Below, one piece after another: positions 8,774-17,797 of a stretch of 64,000 nucleotides of DNA. Position 1 is the first letter of the stretch. Every line of letters starts with the position of its first letter. A model generated the notes under the pieces. It saw only the letters and a list, made by a program, of their open reading frames with translations, had not been told where the DNA came from and searched no databases. The translations under genes were made by a program, and so were the position numbers. The stretch is from positions 143,016 through 207,015 of the forward strand of contig NZ_CANMSY010000006.1 of the NCBI RefSeq assembly GCF_947500705.1, read 5' to 3'. The DNA is from an uncultured Brachybacterium sp. (GTDB lineage Bacteria > Actinomycetota > Actinomycetes > Actinomycetales > Dermabacteraceae).

Positions 8774-9460
8774 ATGAAAGAGAACCCCACCACGGACCCC
8801 GCAGACCCCGCGGAGGACGACGCGACGCTGCTCGCCGAGATCGATGCGGAGCTGGCCGCGGAGCGCTCCGCGAAGAGTCGGGCCGGTCAGCGGCTCACCG
8901 GCCTGGTGCTCCTGATCGGCGGTCTCGTCGGCTGGATCGCCGCCCTCGAGCTGCAGGTCGGCAAGGAGTTCCTCCTCGCGAACCCCGGCGGCACCCTGTC
9001 CTGCGACGTGAACCCCTTCATCTCCTGCGGCAGCGTGATGATGACCTGGCAGTCCTCGGCACTGGGGATCCCCAACATGGCGATCGGGCTGGGCGGCTTC
9101 GCGATCATGGGCGTCCTCGGTGCGCTGATGGCCTCCGGCGCGGTGCTGCCCACCTGGATCCGCTGGGCCCGTCTGGGCGGGATGACCTTCGCCTTCGGAT
9201 ACGTGCATTTCCTGGCGATCTCCGCGATCTTCCTGATCAGAGCGCTGTGCCCCTGGTGCATGGTGGTCTGGACCGTCACGGCCCCCATGTTCTTCGCGAC
9301 CCTCGCCCGCACCATCGAGAGCGGCGACCTGCGACTGTCGACGCCGCTCGCGAAGGTGCTGCGCCACTGGGTGGTGGCGACCCTGCTGTGGTACCTGCTC
9401 GTGATCGTCGTGATCGCGCTCGTGTTCCGCCAGCAGTGGCTGACGATGCTCGGCCTCTGA
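8774..9460 (+). CDS. Vitamin K epoxide reductase (VKOR) family membrane protein
   Basis: 228 aa integral membrane protein with about five hydrophobic segments. LSCDVNPFISCGSVM holds the loop cysteine pair, and ALCPWCMVVW is the CxxC active site that passes electrons to menaquinone. Bacterial VKOR reoxidises DsbA-like proteins to make disulfides in exported proteins. No thioredoxin-like domain is fused and no dsbA gene is adjacent. A short acidic, cytosolic N-terminus (~35 residues) precedes the first segment. It follows oleD by 53 nt; a functional relation to olefin synthesis is not indicated. Confidence 0.88.
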   Translation: MKENPTTDPADPAEDDATLLAEIDAELAAERSAKSRAGQRLTGLVLLIGGLVGWIAALELQVGKEFLLANPGGTLSCDVNPFISCGSVMMTWQSSALGIPNMAIGLGGFAIMGVLGALMASGAVLPTWIRWARLGGMTFAFGYVHFLAISAIFLIRALCPWCMVVWTVTAPMFFATLARTIESGDLRLSTPLAKVLRHWVVATLLWYLLVIVVIALVFRQQWLTMLGL

Positions 9461-9557
9461 GGCTGAGCTCACGTGACCGTTCCTCCACAGGGGCTCCGCG
9501 TCCCCATAGCCGGGCGGTGCCTGGCGGGGTGGGGCCTGGCCACCTAGGTTCGCGGGC

Positions 9558-10382
9558 ATGGGAGCACACACCGGATCCGACGGGCCGACGCAGCGCCGCG
9601 CCGGGACGCACCGCCGCACCGGTCAGGCGCTGATCGAGCGCCGCGACCACACTGCCGAGACGCCGCGTCGCCGGCTCTCGATGCCCGCACCGTCCCCCTC
9701 GGCGCTGGTGGGGATCGCGGTGCTGGTGCTGATCGGGGTCGGCGTCATCCACCTCTCCGGGACGGGTTCTGCGGTGCCGCTCGAGGCGGAGCCGACCGTG
9801 CTGGTGCAGCCGGAGGAAACCGAGGGAGGAACGGCCGACGGGGACGGTCCGTCCTCAGCGCAGGCGGAGCACACCCCGGATGACGCTCCTGCCGCCGCAG
9901 CCGGGGAACCCCCTGCCGCCGGGTCCGAGCTCGTGGTCCATGTCTCCGGGGCGGTGGCCGCGCCCGGGGTGGTGCAGCTGCCCGCGGGGGCGAGGGTCGA
10001 CGATGCGCTGCAGGCCGCCGGCGGGCCCACCGACGATGCCGATCTGTCCGCCGTGAATCTCGCCCGGCCGGTGGGTGATGGCGAGCAGATCCATCTGCCC
10101 GTCCCGGGGGAGGAGCCGAGAGCGGCGGATCCCGCAGCGGCAGGTCCCGGAGCCTCCGAGGCAGGGGATGCACCCGCTGCGGGCTCCCCGGGCGTGATCG
10201 ATCTGAACACCGCGAGCGCTGCGGAGCTCGAGGAGCTGCCTGGGGTGGGACCCGCGATCGCCCAGCGGATCGTCGAGCATCGGGAGAAGAACGGGCCCTT
10301 CACCAGCGTCGACGGCCTGCTCGAGGTCTCCGGGATCGGCCCATCGACCCTGGAGGAGATCCGCGACCGGGCGACCACATGA
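9558..10382 (+). CDS. comEA: ComEA-like DNA-binding competence protein
   Basis: 274 aa. A basic cytosolic N-terminus, one membrane segment (LVGIAVLVLIGVGVIHL, ~residues 50-68), a Pro/Glu-rich linker, an SLBB domain (VVHVSGAVAAPGVVQLPAGA) and two helix-hairpin-helix motifs (DLNTASAAELEELPGVGP; LLEVSGIGPSTLEEI). In competence systems ComEA binds incoming double-stranded DNA outside the membrane. TAGGTT (9545-9550) lies 7 nt before the ATG without a Shine-Dalgarno, so the mRNA may be leaderless. The last codons overlap comEC (ATGA). Natural competence is not shown by these two genes alone. Confidence 0.88.
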   Translation: MGAHTGSDGPTQRRAGTHRRTGQALIERRDHTAETPRRRLSMPAPSPSALVGIAVLVLIGVGVIHLSGTGSAVPLEAEPTVLVQPEETEGGTADGDGPSSAQAEHTPDDAPAAAAGEPPAAGSELVVHVSGAVAAPGVVQLPAGARVDDALQAAGGPTDDADLSAVNLARPVGDGEQIHLPVPGEEPRAADPAAAGPGASEAGDAPAAGSPGVIDLNTASAAELEELPGVGPAIAQRIVEHREKNGPFTSVDGLLEVSGIGPSTLEEIRDRATT

Positions 10383-12742
10383 CCCGGGCCGATCTGCGGC
10401 TGCTCCCCGCCGCCACCTGCATCTGGGCCCTCGCGGTGCTCGGCGTGACCGTCGGCACCGCGGCCGCCGTCGCCGGGTGCGCCGTGCTGGTGACGCTGGG
10501 ACTGACCGTGATCACGGTCAGCGGCGGCACCCGCACCGCGAGTGGGATCTTCGCCCATCTGGGCATCGTGGTGCTGGCCGGGGTGCTCCTGTTCCCGGCC
10601 CTTCAGCGCCATGGCACCACTGACGAGCTGTTCGAGGAGGCCGCCGCCCAGGGACTGATCGTGGAGCTGACCGTGGTCGCCGCTGCGGACCCCGCCGCCC
10701 CCGCCAGCGGCCCGGAATGGTCCCGTGACGGGTTGCAGATGCGAGCACGGACCGTCCGCGGCCCCGCCCGCATCGGGCGTGAGGAGGCAGCTCTGCCCGC
10801 GTCGCTGCCGCTGCTGGTGCGCGCCTCCGGCGAGGGGGAGAAGGGCATGGCGCGGGTACGGGACGGCGATGCTGCCCAGCTGCGTGGCACCGTCACGATC
10901 AGCGGGTCCCTGGTGATCCTGCGTGCCACCGAGGTGACGGCTGTGCCGGTGCCGGGGATGACCGGCCGGGCGCAGTCCGCCCGTCACTCCTTGCGGGAGC
11001 TGGCGCGGGAGGCCACCTCGCATCTCCCGGCCGACGAGGCCGCGCTGGTGCGCGGCATGACCACCGGTGACACCAGCGGCATGAGCGAGCGCACCGAGGG
11101 GATCATGCGCCGGGCCGGTATCTCCCACCTGGTCGCGGTCTCCGGAGCGAATATCGCCCTCGTGCTCGCCGCAGTGCTGATCCCACTGCTGCTGGCCGGG
11201 GTGCGCCGCCGGCCCCGCCTGCTCGCCGGCGCCATCGTGATGGTGGGCTATGTGTGGCTGGTCGGGGACGAGCCCAGCGTCCAGCGGGCCGCGACCATGG
11301 CCGCTCCGCTGCTCGCCGCTCGCTTCGCCGGTGTGCGCGCCTCCCCGGTCGCGGCGCTCGCACTCACCGTGGCCCTGTGGTCGGTGCTCGACCCCGTCAC
11401 CGCCGCCTCCGTCGGTTTCCTGCTCTCCGCCCTCGCGACCGCCGCGATCCTGGTGGCCGCCCCGCCGCTGGCCACCGCCCTGTCCGAGCTCACCGGGGGC
11501 CGCCTGGGCCGCACCGCCGCGCTGGTGCTCGCGGTGCCGCTGGTCGCCCAGCTCGCCTGCACCCCGCTGCTGATCCTGCTCACCCCGGAGATCTCGCTCT
11601 GGGCGGTGCCGGTGAACATGATCGTCGGCCCGCTGGTGGGCCCGGCGACCGTGATCGGACTGCTCGCCCTGGTGGTCGGGGTGCTCTGGCCGCCCGCGGC
11701 AGCGGTCCTGTATACCGCCGCAGCGGGTGGGACGCACCTCGTGCTCCTGATCGCCCGCACCGCCGATGCTCTTCCGGGCTCGCGCATCACCGTGCCCGAG
11801 GGTGCCACCGGGGTTCTGCTCACGATCGCCGTGCTGCTGGTGGCCGCGATCGCCCTGGCAGCCCGCCGCTTCCCCCTGGTGCGTTGGGTGATGGCCGCAC
11901 TGCTGGTCGTGGTCCTCGCCCCGGGGATCGGCCGGCTGCTGCCGTTCGGGACCGCCCCGGACTGGAGCCTCGCGATGTGCGCCGTGGGCCAGGGGGATGC
12001 GCTGGTGCTGCGCCCTCAGGCCGCAGCCAGGGACGCACCCACAGTGCTCATCGACACCGGCCCCGACCCCGCCGCGCTGCGCCAGTGCCTGGATCGCCTG
12101 CAGGTGAACCGGATCGATCTGCTGGTGCTCACCCATCCCCACCGCGACCACACCGGCGGTCGGGAAGCGCTCACCGGGCAACGTGAACCTGCCCAGCAAT
12201 GGATATGCCCGCTGCCGGAGGCCGCCCGCGACGTCGTGCCGGGAGCGCCCGCGGCCGCAGCCTCCACCGGGGAGACCTGGCAGCGGCCGGGCCTCTTCCT
12301 GCGGGTGCTGTGGCCGGGTTCCGCCGAGGATGCGCTGCGGGCGAACGTCGCGGAACAGGGGTCGGGGGAGGGAGACGCGGCCAACGACTGCTCGCTCGCG
12401 CTCGAGGTGCTCTGGGCGGACGGCACCCGCCTGGTCGCGCTCGGCGATCTGGAACCCGCGGCGCAGGCGGAGCTCGCCGCGCTCACCCCCGGTCCGGCGG
12501 AGATCGTGAAGGTCGCGCATCATGGATCCCGCTTCCAGCACGCCGCGCTCTACCATCAGCTGGACCCCGACCTCGCCCTGGTGCCGGTGGGACAGGAGAA
12601 CAGCTTCGGGCACCCCACCGAGGAGCTCCTGACGCTGCTGGACCAGATCGGTGCGCAGGTGCTGCGGACCGACGTCCACGGCACTGTGGTGCTGCCGGTC
12701 GATCAGCAGTCGCCGCCTCGCAGCGTCGGCCCGGCCCGATAG
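10379..12742 (+). CDS. comEC: ComEC/Rec2 DNA-uptake channel with metallo-beta-lactamase domain
   Basis: 787 aa polytopic protein. N-terminal membrane segments and an OB-like soluble part precede the ComEC competence domain, which includes GMTTGDTSGM and RRAGISHLVAVSGANIAL. The C-terminal ~250 residues form a metallo-beta-lactamase fold with LTHPHRDHTGG and VKVAHHGSRFQ metal-ligand motifs. Known role: channel for single-stranded DNA uptake, with the C-terminal domain implicated in degrading the non-transported strand. Start overlaps comEA by 4 nt. Size and domain order are those of full-length ComEC, so the gene looks intact. Confidence 0.9.
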   Translation: MTRADLRLLPAATCIWALAVLGVTVGTAAAVAGCAVLVTLGLTVITVSGGTRTASGIFAHLGIVVLAGVLLFPALQRHGTTDELFEEAAAQGLIVELTVVAAADPAAPASGPEWSRDGLQMRARTVRGPARIGREEAALPASLPLLVRASGEGEKGMARVRDGDAAQLRGTVTISGSLVILRATEVTAVPVPGMTGRAQSARHSLRELAREATSHLPADEAALVRGMTTGDTSGMSERTEGIMRRAGISHLVAVSGANIALVLAAVLIPLLLAGVRRRPRLLAGAIVMVGYVWLVGDEPSVQRAATMAAPLLAARFAGVRASPVAALALTVALWSVLDPVTAASVGFLLSALATAAILVAAPPLATALSELTGGRLGRTAALVLAVPLVAQLACTPLLILLTPEISLWAVPVNMIVGPLVGPATVIGLLALVVGVLWPPAAAVLYTAAAGGTHLVLLIARTADALPGSRITVPEGATGVLLTIAVLLVAAIALAARRFPLVRWVMAALLVVVLAPGIGRLLPFGTAPDWSLAMCAVGQGDALVLRPQAAARDAPTVLIDTGPDPAALRQCLDRLQVNRIDLLVLTHPHRDHTGGREALTGQREPAQQWICPLPEAARDVVPGAPAAAASTGETWQRPGLFLRVLWPGSAEDALRANVAEQGSGEGDAANDCSLALEVLWADGTRLVALGDLEPAAQAELAALTPGPAEIVKVAHHGSRFQHAALYHQLDPDLALVPVGQENSFGHPTEELLTLLDQIGAQVLRTDVHGTVVLPVDQQSPPRSVGPAR

Positions 12743-12778
12743 GATCGACCAGTCCCTTCCCAGCAGTCAGGAGCCCCC

Positions 12779-13765
12779 GTGAGCGATGTCGAGTGGCACA
12801 GCGTCGCCCTCGCACCGATCGTGCTGGTCCATGGCACCGAGACCCTGATCGCCGATCGTGCTGTCCAGCGACTGCGCGGCATGGCCCGCGAGGCGGATCC
12901 TTCGGTCGCGGTCCATGACCTCTCCGGTGACGCGCTCGGTCCCGGCGCCCTCACCCAGGTGACCAGCCCGTCGCTCTTCGGCGAGCCCCGCTTCGTCGTC
13001 GTCCCCGAGCTGCAGGCCGCACCGGACGCCCTGGTCGCCGAGCTGCTCGACTACGTGAAGTCCCCTGAGCAGGACGTCACTGTGGTGCTCGTCCACCGCG
13101 GCGGCAACCGCGGCAAGAAGCTGTTGGACACGCTCAAGAAGGCCGGGGTGCCGCGCGTGGATGCGAGCCCCGTCAAACGAGCCGGAGACAAGCAGACCTT
13201 CGTCGCCGCCGAGTTCGCCCGTGCCCAGCGCCGCATCCAGCCCGAGGCACTGGTCGCCCTGGTGGACGCCTTCGGCACCGACCTCGCCGAGCTCGCCGCC
13301 ATCAGCCATCAGCTCATCGAGGACACCACCGCCGACCCCGGCGAGCAGGCCATCCAGGTGACCCTCGCGGAGGTGCACGCGCTGACCGCCGGCCGGGTGG
13401 AGTCCACCGCCTTCGCCGTCGCCGATGCCGCGATCGCCGGCCGCGAGCAGGAGGCACTCCAGCTGCTCCAGCAGGCCCAGCTGGCCGGCGCCGATCCGGT
13501 GCCGATCGTCGCCGCGATCGCCTCGAAGATGCGCTCCCTGGCGAAGGTCAGCGCGCCCGGCGCCAGTGCCCGCACCCTGGGGATGCCGGACTGGATGGCG
13601 CGCAACCTCTCGCGTGAGGCGAGGAACTGGAACGATCGCTCCCTGGCTCGAGCCCTGGAGGCCATCGCCCGTGCGGATCATGAGGTCAAGGGTGCGGGAC
13701 GCGATCCTCGCTGGTCCGTGCAGAGGATGGTGATGGGGATCTGCCGCGCCCGTCGCGCCGGCTGA
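12779..13765 (+). CDS. holA: DNA polymerase III delta subunit
   Basis: 328 aa. Delta is the clamp-loader subunit that opens the beta sliding clamp. The sequence aligns with actinobacterial HolA: VHGTETLIADRAVQRL near the N-terminus, DLSGDALGPGALTQVTSPSLF, and the C-terminal helical region ending PRWSVQRMVMGICRARRAG. GTG start 12779 is preceded by CAGGAG. A TAGGAT hexamer at 12740-12745, overlapping the comEC stop, is a possible own promoter. The comEA-comEC-holA-rpsT order is widely conserved in bacteria and supports the call. It is convergent with rpsT across a strong hairpin. Confidence 0.92.
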   Translation: MSDVEWHSVALAPIVLVHGTETLIADRAVQRLRGMAREADPSVAVHDLSGDALGPGALTQVTSPSLFGEPRFVVVPELQAAPDALVAELLDYVKSPEQDVTVVLVHRGGNRGKKLLDTLKKAGVPRVDASPVKRAGDKQTFVAAEFARAQRRIQPEALVALVDAFGTDLAELAAISHQLIEDTTADPGEQAIQVTLAEVHALTAGRVESTAFAVADAAIAGREQEALQLLQQAQLAGADPVPIVAAIASKMRSLAKVSAPGASARTLGMPDWMARNLSREARNWNDRSLARALEAIARADHEVKGAGRDPRWSVQRMVMGICRARRAG

Positions 13766-13789
13766 ACAGCATCCTCCGAGACGACGAGG

Positions 13790-13816
13790 CCCCGCACACC
13801 ATCGTGGTGTGCGGGG
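13790..13816. terminator. Bidirectional hairpin terminator between holA and rpsT
   Basis: A perfect 12-bp inverted repeat (arm CCCCGCACACCA) with a 3-nt loop sits between the convergent holA and rpsT stops. No U-tract follows on either strand, as is common for actinobacterial hairpin terminators. It would serve both genes. Confidence 0.8.
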
Positions 13817-13844
13817 GCTCGTCACAGACGCGAGCGGGTGATGC

Positions 13845-14111
13845 TCAGGCGCTCACCGCGGCGACCAGCTTCGCGAGACCGGACTTGCGGTTCGCGGCCT
13901 GGTTCTGGTGGATGACGCCCTTGGAGACGGCCTTGTCGAGCTTGCGCGAGGCGGTCTTGAGCGCCTCGCCGGCAACCTCTGCGTCACCGGTGGAGACGGC
14001 GGCCTTCACCTTGCGGGTGTAGGTGCGGAGTTCGGACTTGACGGCGCGATTGCGAAGGCGCGCCTTTTCGTTCGTCTTGTTCCGCTTGATCTGGGACTTG
14101 ATGTTTGCCAC
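13845..14111 (-). CDS. rpsT: 30S ribosomal protein S20
   Basis: 88 aa, small and basic, with the S20 signature [20 protein letters not shown] and a C-terminal region [20 protein letters not shown]20 binds 16S rRNA helices early in 30S assembly. The start is GTG at 14111 (VANIKSQ); a longer reading upstream would add non-conserved residues. A purine-rich AAGAGAAGAG lies just upstream. The 271-nt leader region may hold autoregulatory RNA, since S20 represses its own translation in other bacteria, but I see no specific structure. Confidence 0.95.
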   Translation of the reverse strand: MANIKSQIKRNKTNEKARLRNRAVKSELRTYTRKVKAAVSTGDAEVAGEALKTASRKLDKAVSKGVIHQNQAANRKSGLAKLVAAVSA

Positions 14112-14270
14112 GAAGACTCTTCTCTTGTGCTGCTGCGGTGGATCTTCCGCGACGGCCGAGGATCGGAGCCGACAGGGACGGCGGTGGGGATTCGCCTGAG
14201 ACGTCGGTACCGGGTCGCTGCCACGGGTACTCGCCCGGGTCGCACGAATCGTCGCCCCTGACACGGCGGG

Positions 14271-14301
14271 ACTATCATGCGCACACCGAACGGTATGTCA
14301 C
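14271..14301 (-). promoter_or_regulatory. Possible rpsT promoter
   Basis: On the minus strand GTGACA and GATAGT are separated by 19 bp, about 160 nt upstream of the rpsT start, in a locally AT-richer stretch of the 14112-14382 intergenic region. Match to consensus is moderate and spacing is slightly long. No other feature was seen in this gap. Confidence 0.35.
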
Positions 14302-14382
14302 ACATACGGGGCAAGACATTACCAGAGCAACGCCCCCGGGCGTACCCGATGTGCGGCGTGTCTCTCGGGGGATCCGGTCAGC

Positions 14383-15027
14383 TCATCGCCATCCGTGCAC
14401 CGTCCGGACCGCCGCGGAGACTCGATCGTAGCGGGCGCGGTCCAGCCTCCCGCCCGCACGGCGCACCTCACCGGGTGCCAGGCGCAGCAGCCGGTCGGCC
14501 CGCACCTCGGAGGCCCGTCCCTCCCGGTCCCACTCGCCGCTGCCGATGTCCACCCAGGTCGCACCGTGCTGATCGGTGGTGACCTCGCCGACGTCGGCAC
14601 GATCACGGGAGGTGAGCATGAGCGCCACCAGCACCTCGCCGGTTCCGTCGGACCCACCCGTCGCGGCCGGCTCTTCGGCGATGACCAGCACCGGACGGTC
14701 CTTGCCCTGGGAGAGGTCCTCTTCATAGGGCACCCAGGCCCAGACCACCTCGCCCGGATCCGGATGGCCGTCCTGGCGCGGGGCGTACTCGAGGGTGAGG
14801 GGCGTGGCTCCGCGGCGGTCGGCGAGCGCGCGGGCGCTGTCCGCGCCGGCGGCGGCCCTTCCAGCAGCCTTTCCGGCAGCCCTTCCAGCACCGTGCCCAC
14901 TCGTGTCGGACCGCTGCTCCTTCACCGCCTGGACCGCCGCCCGGCTCAGCGAGCGGGCTCCTCGTCGGACGGCGGGGCTGCGAGCCGCGGAACGCAGGAG
15001 GGAGGTCAGTCGGGAGACCAGGGACAT
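14383..15027 (-). CDS. PemK/MazF-family protein with long N-terminal extension
   Basis: 214 aa. The C-terminal ~130 residues (from LEYAPRQDGHPDPGEVVWAW) match the PemK/MazF fold: PGEVVWAWVPYEED, KDRPVLVIAEE, VLVALMLTSRDR and a terminal LLRLAPGEVRR. MazF toxins are sequence-specific mRNA interferases. Two things are unusual: the ~85-residue basic, Ala-rich N-terminal extension, and no adjacent antitoxin gene (the divergent neighbour is an ATP-grasp gene, the downstream one rpsT). It may be a domesticated regulator or modifier rather than a toxin. Start 15027 is the first ATG in a plausible context, with AGGAAG about 12 nt upstream. Confidence 0.7.
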   Translation of the reverse strand: MSLVSRLTSLLRSAARSPAVRRGARSLSRAAVQAVKEQRSDTSGHGAGRAAGKAAGRAAAGADSARALADRRGATPLTLEYAPRQDGHPDPGEVVWAWVPYEEDLSQGKDRPVLVIAEEPAATGGSDGTGEVLVALMLTSRDRADVGEVTTDQHGATWVDIGSGEWDREGRASEVRADRLLRLAPGEVRRAGGRLDRARYDRVSAAVRTVHGWR

Positions 15028-15090
15028 CAGGTTCTCGCTTCCTGGGGGGAGTGCGCCACAGAGGAGGGGGTCGATGTGAGAATGGTAGGC

Positions 15091-16734
15091 ATGTCTGCTT
15101 CCCCGCTGTTCCACAGTGCGCGGACCGGCTCCGGCGGCGATGAGATGTTCGCCCCTGACGGGACGGTGCACCCCACCTATCAGGCGCTGCACGACGCCCT
15201 GTCCGGGCTCGGCACGGAAGAATTCCGCAGCCGGTCCGACTCCCTGGCCCGCAGCTACCTCGATCAGGGCATCACCTTCGACTACGCGGGGGAGGAGCGT
15301 CCCTTCCCGATCGATGCGATCCCGCGGGTGGTGGCCGCCGAGGAGTGGACCCGGGTCTCGGCCGGGGTCGGCCAGCGGGTGCGTGCGCTCGAACGGTTCC
15401 TCGACGACCTCTACAACGACCAGGCCGCGATCGCCGACGGGGTGATCCCCGCGGAGCTGGTCACCTCCTCCACCTATGTGGTCGACGCGATGCGCGGCTA
15501 CTCGCCGCCCAACGGCGTGCGGATCCACATCTCCGGGATCGATCTGGTGCGGGACGGAGCCGGCGACTTCCGGGTGCTCGAGGACAACGTGCGCACCCCC
15601 AGCGGCGTCAGCTACGTGCTCTCGAACCGGCGCGCGATGGCTCAGGGCTTCCCCGAGCTGTTCGCGGACCGGCCGGTGCGGCGGGTCGGCGAATACCCGG
15701 GCCGGCTGCTCTCGGCGCTGCAGGCCGCCGCCCCGGACACCGCAGGGGAGGAGACCACCGTCGTGGTCCTCACCCCCGGCCGCTACAACAGCGCCTACTT
15801 CGAGCACTCCCTGCTGGCCCGCACCATGGGGGTTGATCTGGTCGAAGCCTCGGACCTCGTCGAGCGGGGCGAGCGCATCTACATGCGCACCACCGCCGGG
15901 CTGCGCCGCGTGGACGTGATCTACAAGCGCACCGACGACGACTTCCTGGACCCGGAGGTGTTCCGGCCCGATTCCGCGCTCGGGGTCCCGGGCCTGGTGC
16001 GCGCGATCCTCGCCGGCAACGTGGTGGTCGCCAACGCCATCGGCAACGGGATCGGGGACGACAAGCTCACCTACACCTATGTGCCCGACCTGATCCGCTA
16101 CTACCTCTCCGAGGAGCCGATCCTGCCCAACGTCGACACCTGGCGGCTCGAGGAGCCCGACTCCCTGGCTGAGGTGCTCGATCGGCTCGACGAGCTGGTG
16201 GTCAAGCCGGTCGACGGCTCCGGGGGCAAGGGCATCGTGATCGGTCCCGCCGCCTCTCGGAAGGAGCTCGAGGCGCTGCGGGAGCGGCTGATCGCGGATC
16301 CCCGTGGCTGGATCGCCCAGCCCGTGGTCCAGCTCTCCACCATCCCCACCCTCGTCGAGGAGGGACCCGAGCCTCGCCATGTGGACCTCCGTCCCTTCGC
16401 GCTGAACAGCGGCGATGACGTCTGGGTGCTGCCCGGCGGCCTCACCAGGGTGGCCCTGCCCCGCGGCGAGATGATCGTGAACTCCTCCCGCGGCGGCGGC
16501 TCGAAGGACACCTGGGTGCTCGCCCCCGAGCGGGACGCGGCCGCGGGGCCTGCGGCGCAGGCCCAGGCCCAGGCCCAGGAGGACGAGGGGATCGAGGATC
16601 CCATGGACGACAGCTACGACGAGTTCGAGGACCCGCGCGAGGAGCAGGCCGAGGAACGGGCACCCGAGCCCGACCCGGTGACCTCCGCGATTCCGATCAT
16701 CGACGTCGAGGAGACACCCCATGATGCTCAGTAG
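15091..16734 (+). CDS. Circularly permuted ATP-grasp family protein
   Basis: 547 aa. Matches the CP_ATPgrasp family: YVVDAMRGYSPPNGVRIHI, FRVLEDNVRTPSGVSYVL, VVLTPGRYNSAYFEHSLLAR, VDVIYKRTDDDFLDPE, NAIGNGIGDDK, LVVKPVDGSGGKGIVIGP, and RHVDLRPFALNSG. The VLEDN and KPVDGSGGKG motifs are the metal and nucleotide sites of these predicted amide-bond ligases; substrates are unknown. A ~55-residue acidic, low-complexity tail (AAQAQAQAQEDEG region) extends past the fold. Start 15091 is chosen because GAGAAT (15078-15083) lies 7 nt upstream, as in other leaderless genes here; ATG 15082 is the alternative. Overlaps the alpha-E gene by 14 nt. Confidence 0.85.
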   Translation: MSASPLFHSARTGSGGDEMFAPDGTVHPTYQALHDALSGLGTEEFRSRSDSLARSYLDQGITFDYAGEERPFPIDAIPRVVAAEEWTRVSAGVGQRVRALERFLDDLYNDQAAIADGVIPAELVTSSTYVVDAMRGYSPPNGVRIHISGIDLVRDGAGDFRVLEDNVRTPSGVSYVLSNRRAMAQGFPELFADRPVRRVGEYPGRLLSALQAAAPDTAGEETTVVVLTPGRYNSAYFEHSLLARTMGVDLVEASDLVERGERIYMRTTAGLRRVDVIYKRTDDDFLDPEVFRPDSALGVPGLVRAILAGNVVVANAIGNGIGDDKLTYTYVPDLIRYYLSEEPILPNVDTWRLEEPDSLAEVLDRLDELVVKPVDGSGGKGIVIGPAASRKELEALRERLIADPRGWIAQPVVQLSTIPTLVEEGPEPRHVDLRPFALNSGDDVWVLPGGLTRVALPRGEMIVNSSRGGGSKDTWVLAPERDAAAGPAAQAQAQAQEDEGIEDPMDDSYDEFEDPREEQAEERAPEPDPVTSAIPIIDVEETPHDAQ

Positions 16735-17638
16735 GATCGCCGACGCGATGTTCTGGATCGGCAGGTACGTCGAACGCGCGGACCAGACGGCACGCATCCT
16801 CGACGTGAAGCTGCAGTCGATCACCGAGGACACCCCGGAGGACTTCGCCGAGGCCTGCCGCGACGTCTACCAGATCTTCGGGGTCGAGCAGACCGACGAG
16901 TCCGATCACAGCGTGCAGCGGGTGCTGGACCGGCTGCTCACCGACCGTGCGAATCCGTCCTCTGTGGCGGGTGCGCTGTTCACCGCCCGGGAGAACGCCC
17001 GGGGCGTGCGCGAGGTGCTCTCGACCGAGGTGTGGGAGTCGCTGAACACCACGACCCTGGGCCTGCCGCGCGGCGTCCGTCCCTCCCGCATGCATGGCGC
17101 CTTCCAGTTCGCCAAGGACCGCTGCGCGGTGGTGAACGGGCTGGTGGACGCCTCGATGACGCGTGACGAGGCGTGGCTGTTCCTGCGGATCGGGCAGCTG
17201 CTCGAGCGGGTCGACATGCTGGCCCGCAACCTGCAGGACCACGACCTGGAGGACTCCTCCTCCGCGGCGACGGTGACGCTGCTGCGCTCGTGCAGCGCGC
17301 ACGAAGCATATATCCGCTCCTACCGCGGCCGGGTCCGCTCCGCACGGTCGATCGAGTTCCTGCTGCTGGACTCGATCTTCCCCCGCTCGGCCGTGCACTG
17401 CCTCGGCGAGATCGACGAGGCGCTCGAGACCCTCGCGAAGCTGCACGGCAACAGCTTCGACCGGCTGGGCGCCGCCGAGCCCGCCCGCAGGATCGTCGGC
17501 CGCGCCCTGGCGAGCCTGCGCTTTCGTTCCCTGGACGACATCGTCGAGAACTTCGACGAGGAGATGGAGCAGCTGCAGATGGTCACCGGCGCCGTCACCC
17601 GGGCGCTGGGGACGACGTACTTCCACCCGGCGCACTGA
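16721..17638 (+). CDS. Alpha-E domain-containing protein (DUF403)
   Basis: 305 aa, all-helical. The N-terminal MMLSRIADAMFWIGRYVERA is the hallmark of the family, followed by ENARGVREVLSTEVWESLN and RIGQLLERVDMLARNL. It is encoded directly after, and overlapping, the ATP-grasp protein, its near-constant genomic partner. Comparative genomics has linked this pair with a transglutaminase-like peptidase in a predicted peptide-forming or protein-modifying pathway. Here no transglutaminase follows (next is lepA). ATG 16724 is an alternative start. Biochemical function is unknown. Confidence 0.88.
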   Translation: MMLSRIADAMFWIGRYVERADQTARILDVKLQSITEDTPEDFAEACRDVYQIFGVEQTDESDHSVQRVLDRLLTDRANPSSVAGALFTARENARGVREVLSTEVWESLNTTTLGLPRGVRPSRMHGAFQFAKDRCAVVNGLVDASMTRDEAWLFLRIGQLLERVDMLARNLQDHDLEDSSSAATVTLLRSCSAHEAYIRSYRGRVRSARSIEFLLLDSIFPRSAVHCLGEIDEALETLAKLHGNSFDRLGAAEPARRIVGRALASLRFRSLDDIVENFDEEMEQLQMVTGAVTRALGTTYFHPAH

Positions 17639-17797
17639 GGGAGCGCGCAGCTCCCTCTGCGATCCCCGGTGGGCCACCCCTGTGACCTCTGTCCGGGAGC
17701 AGCGCGGGAGCAGGGCCGGGAGCGTTCCCCATGAGACGATGGGCCGATGCCCGGCGCGCGAGCGCCCGGCCCGCCATCGACGAGAGGACGTAAGCCG

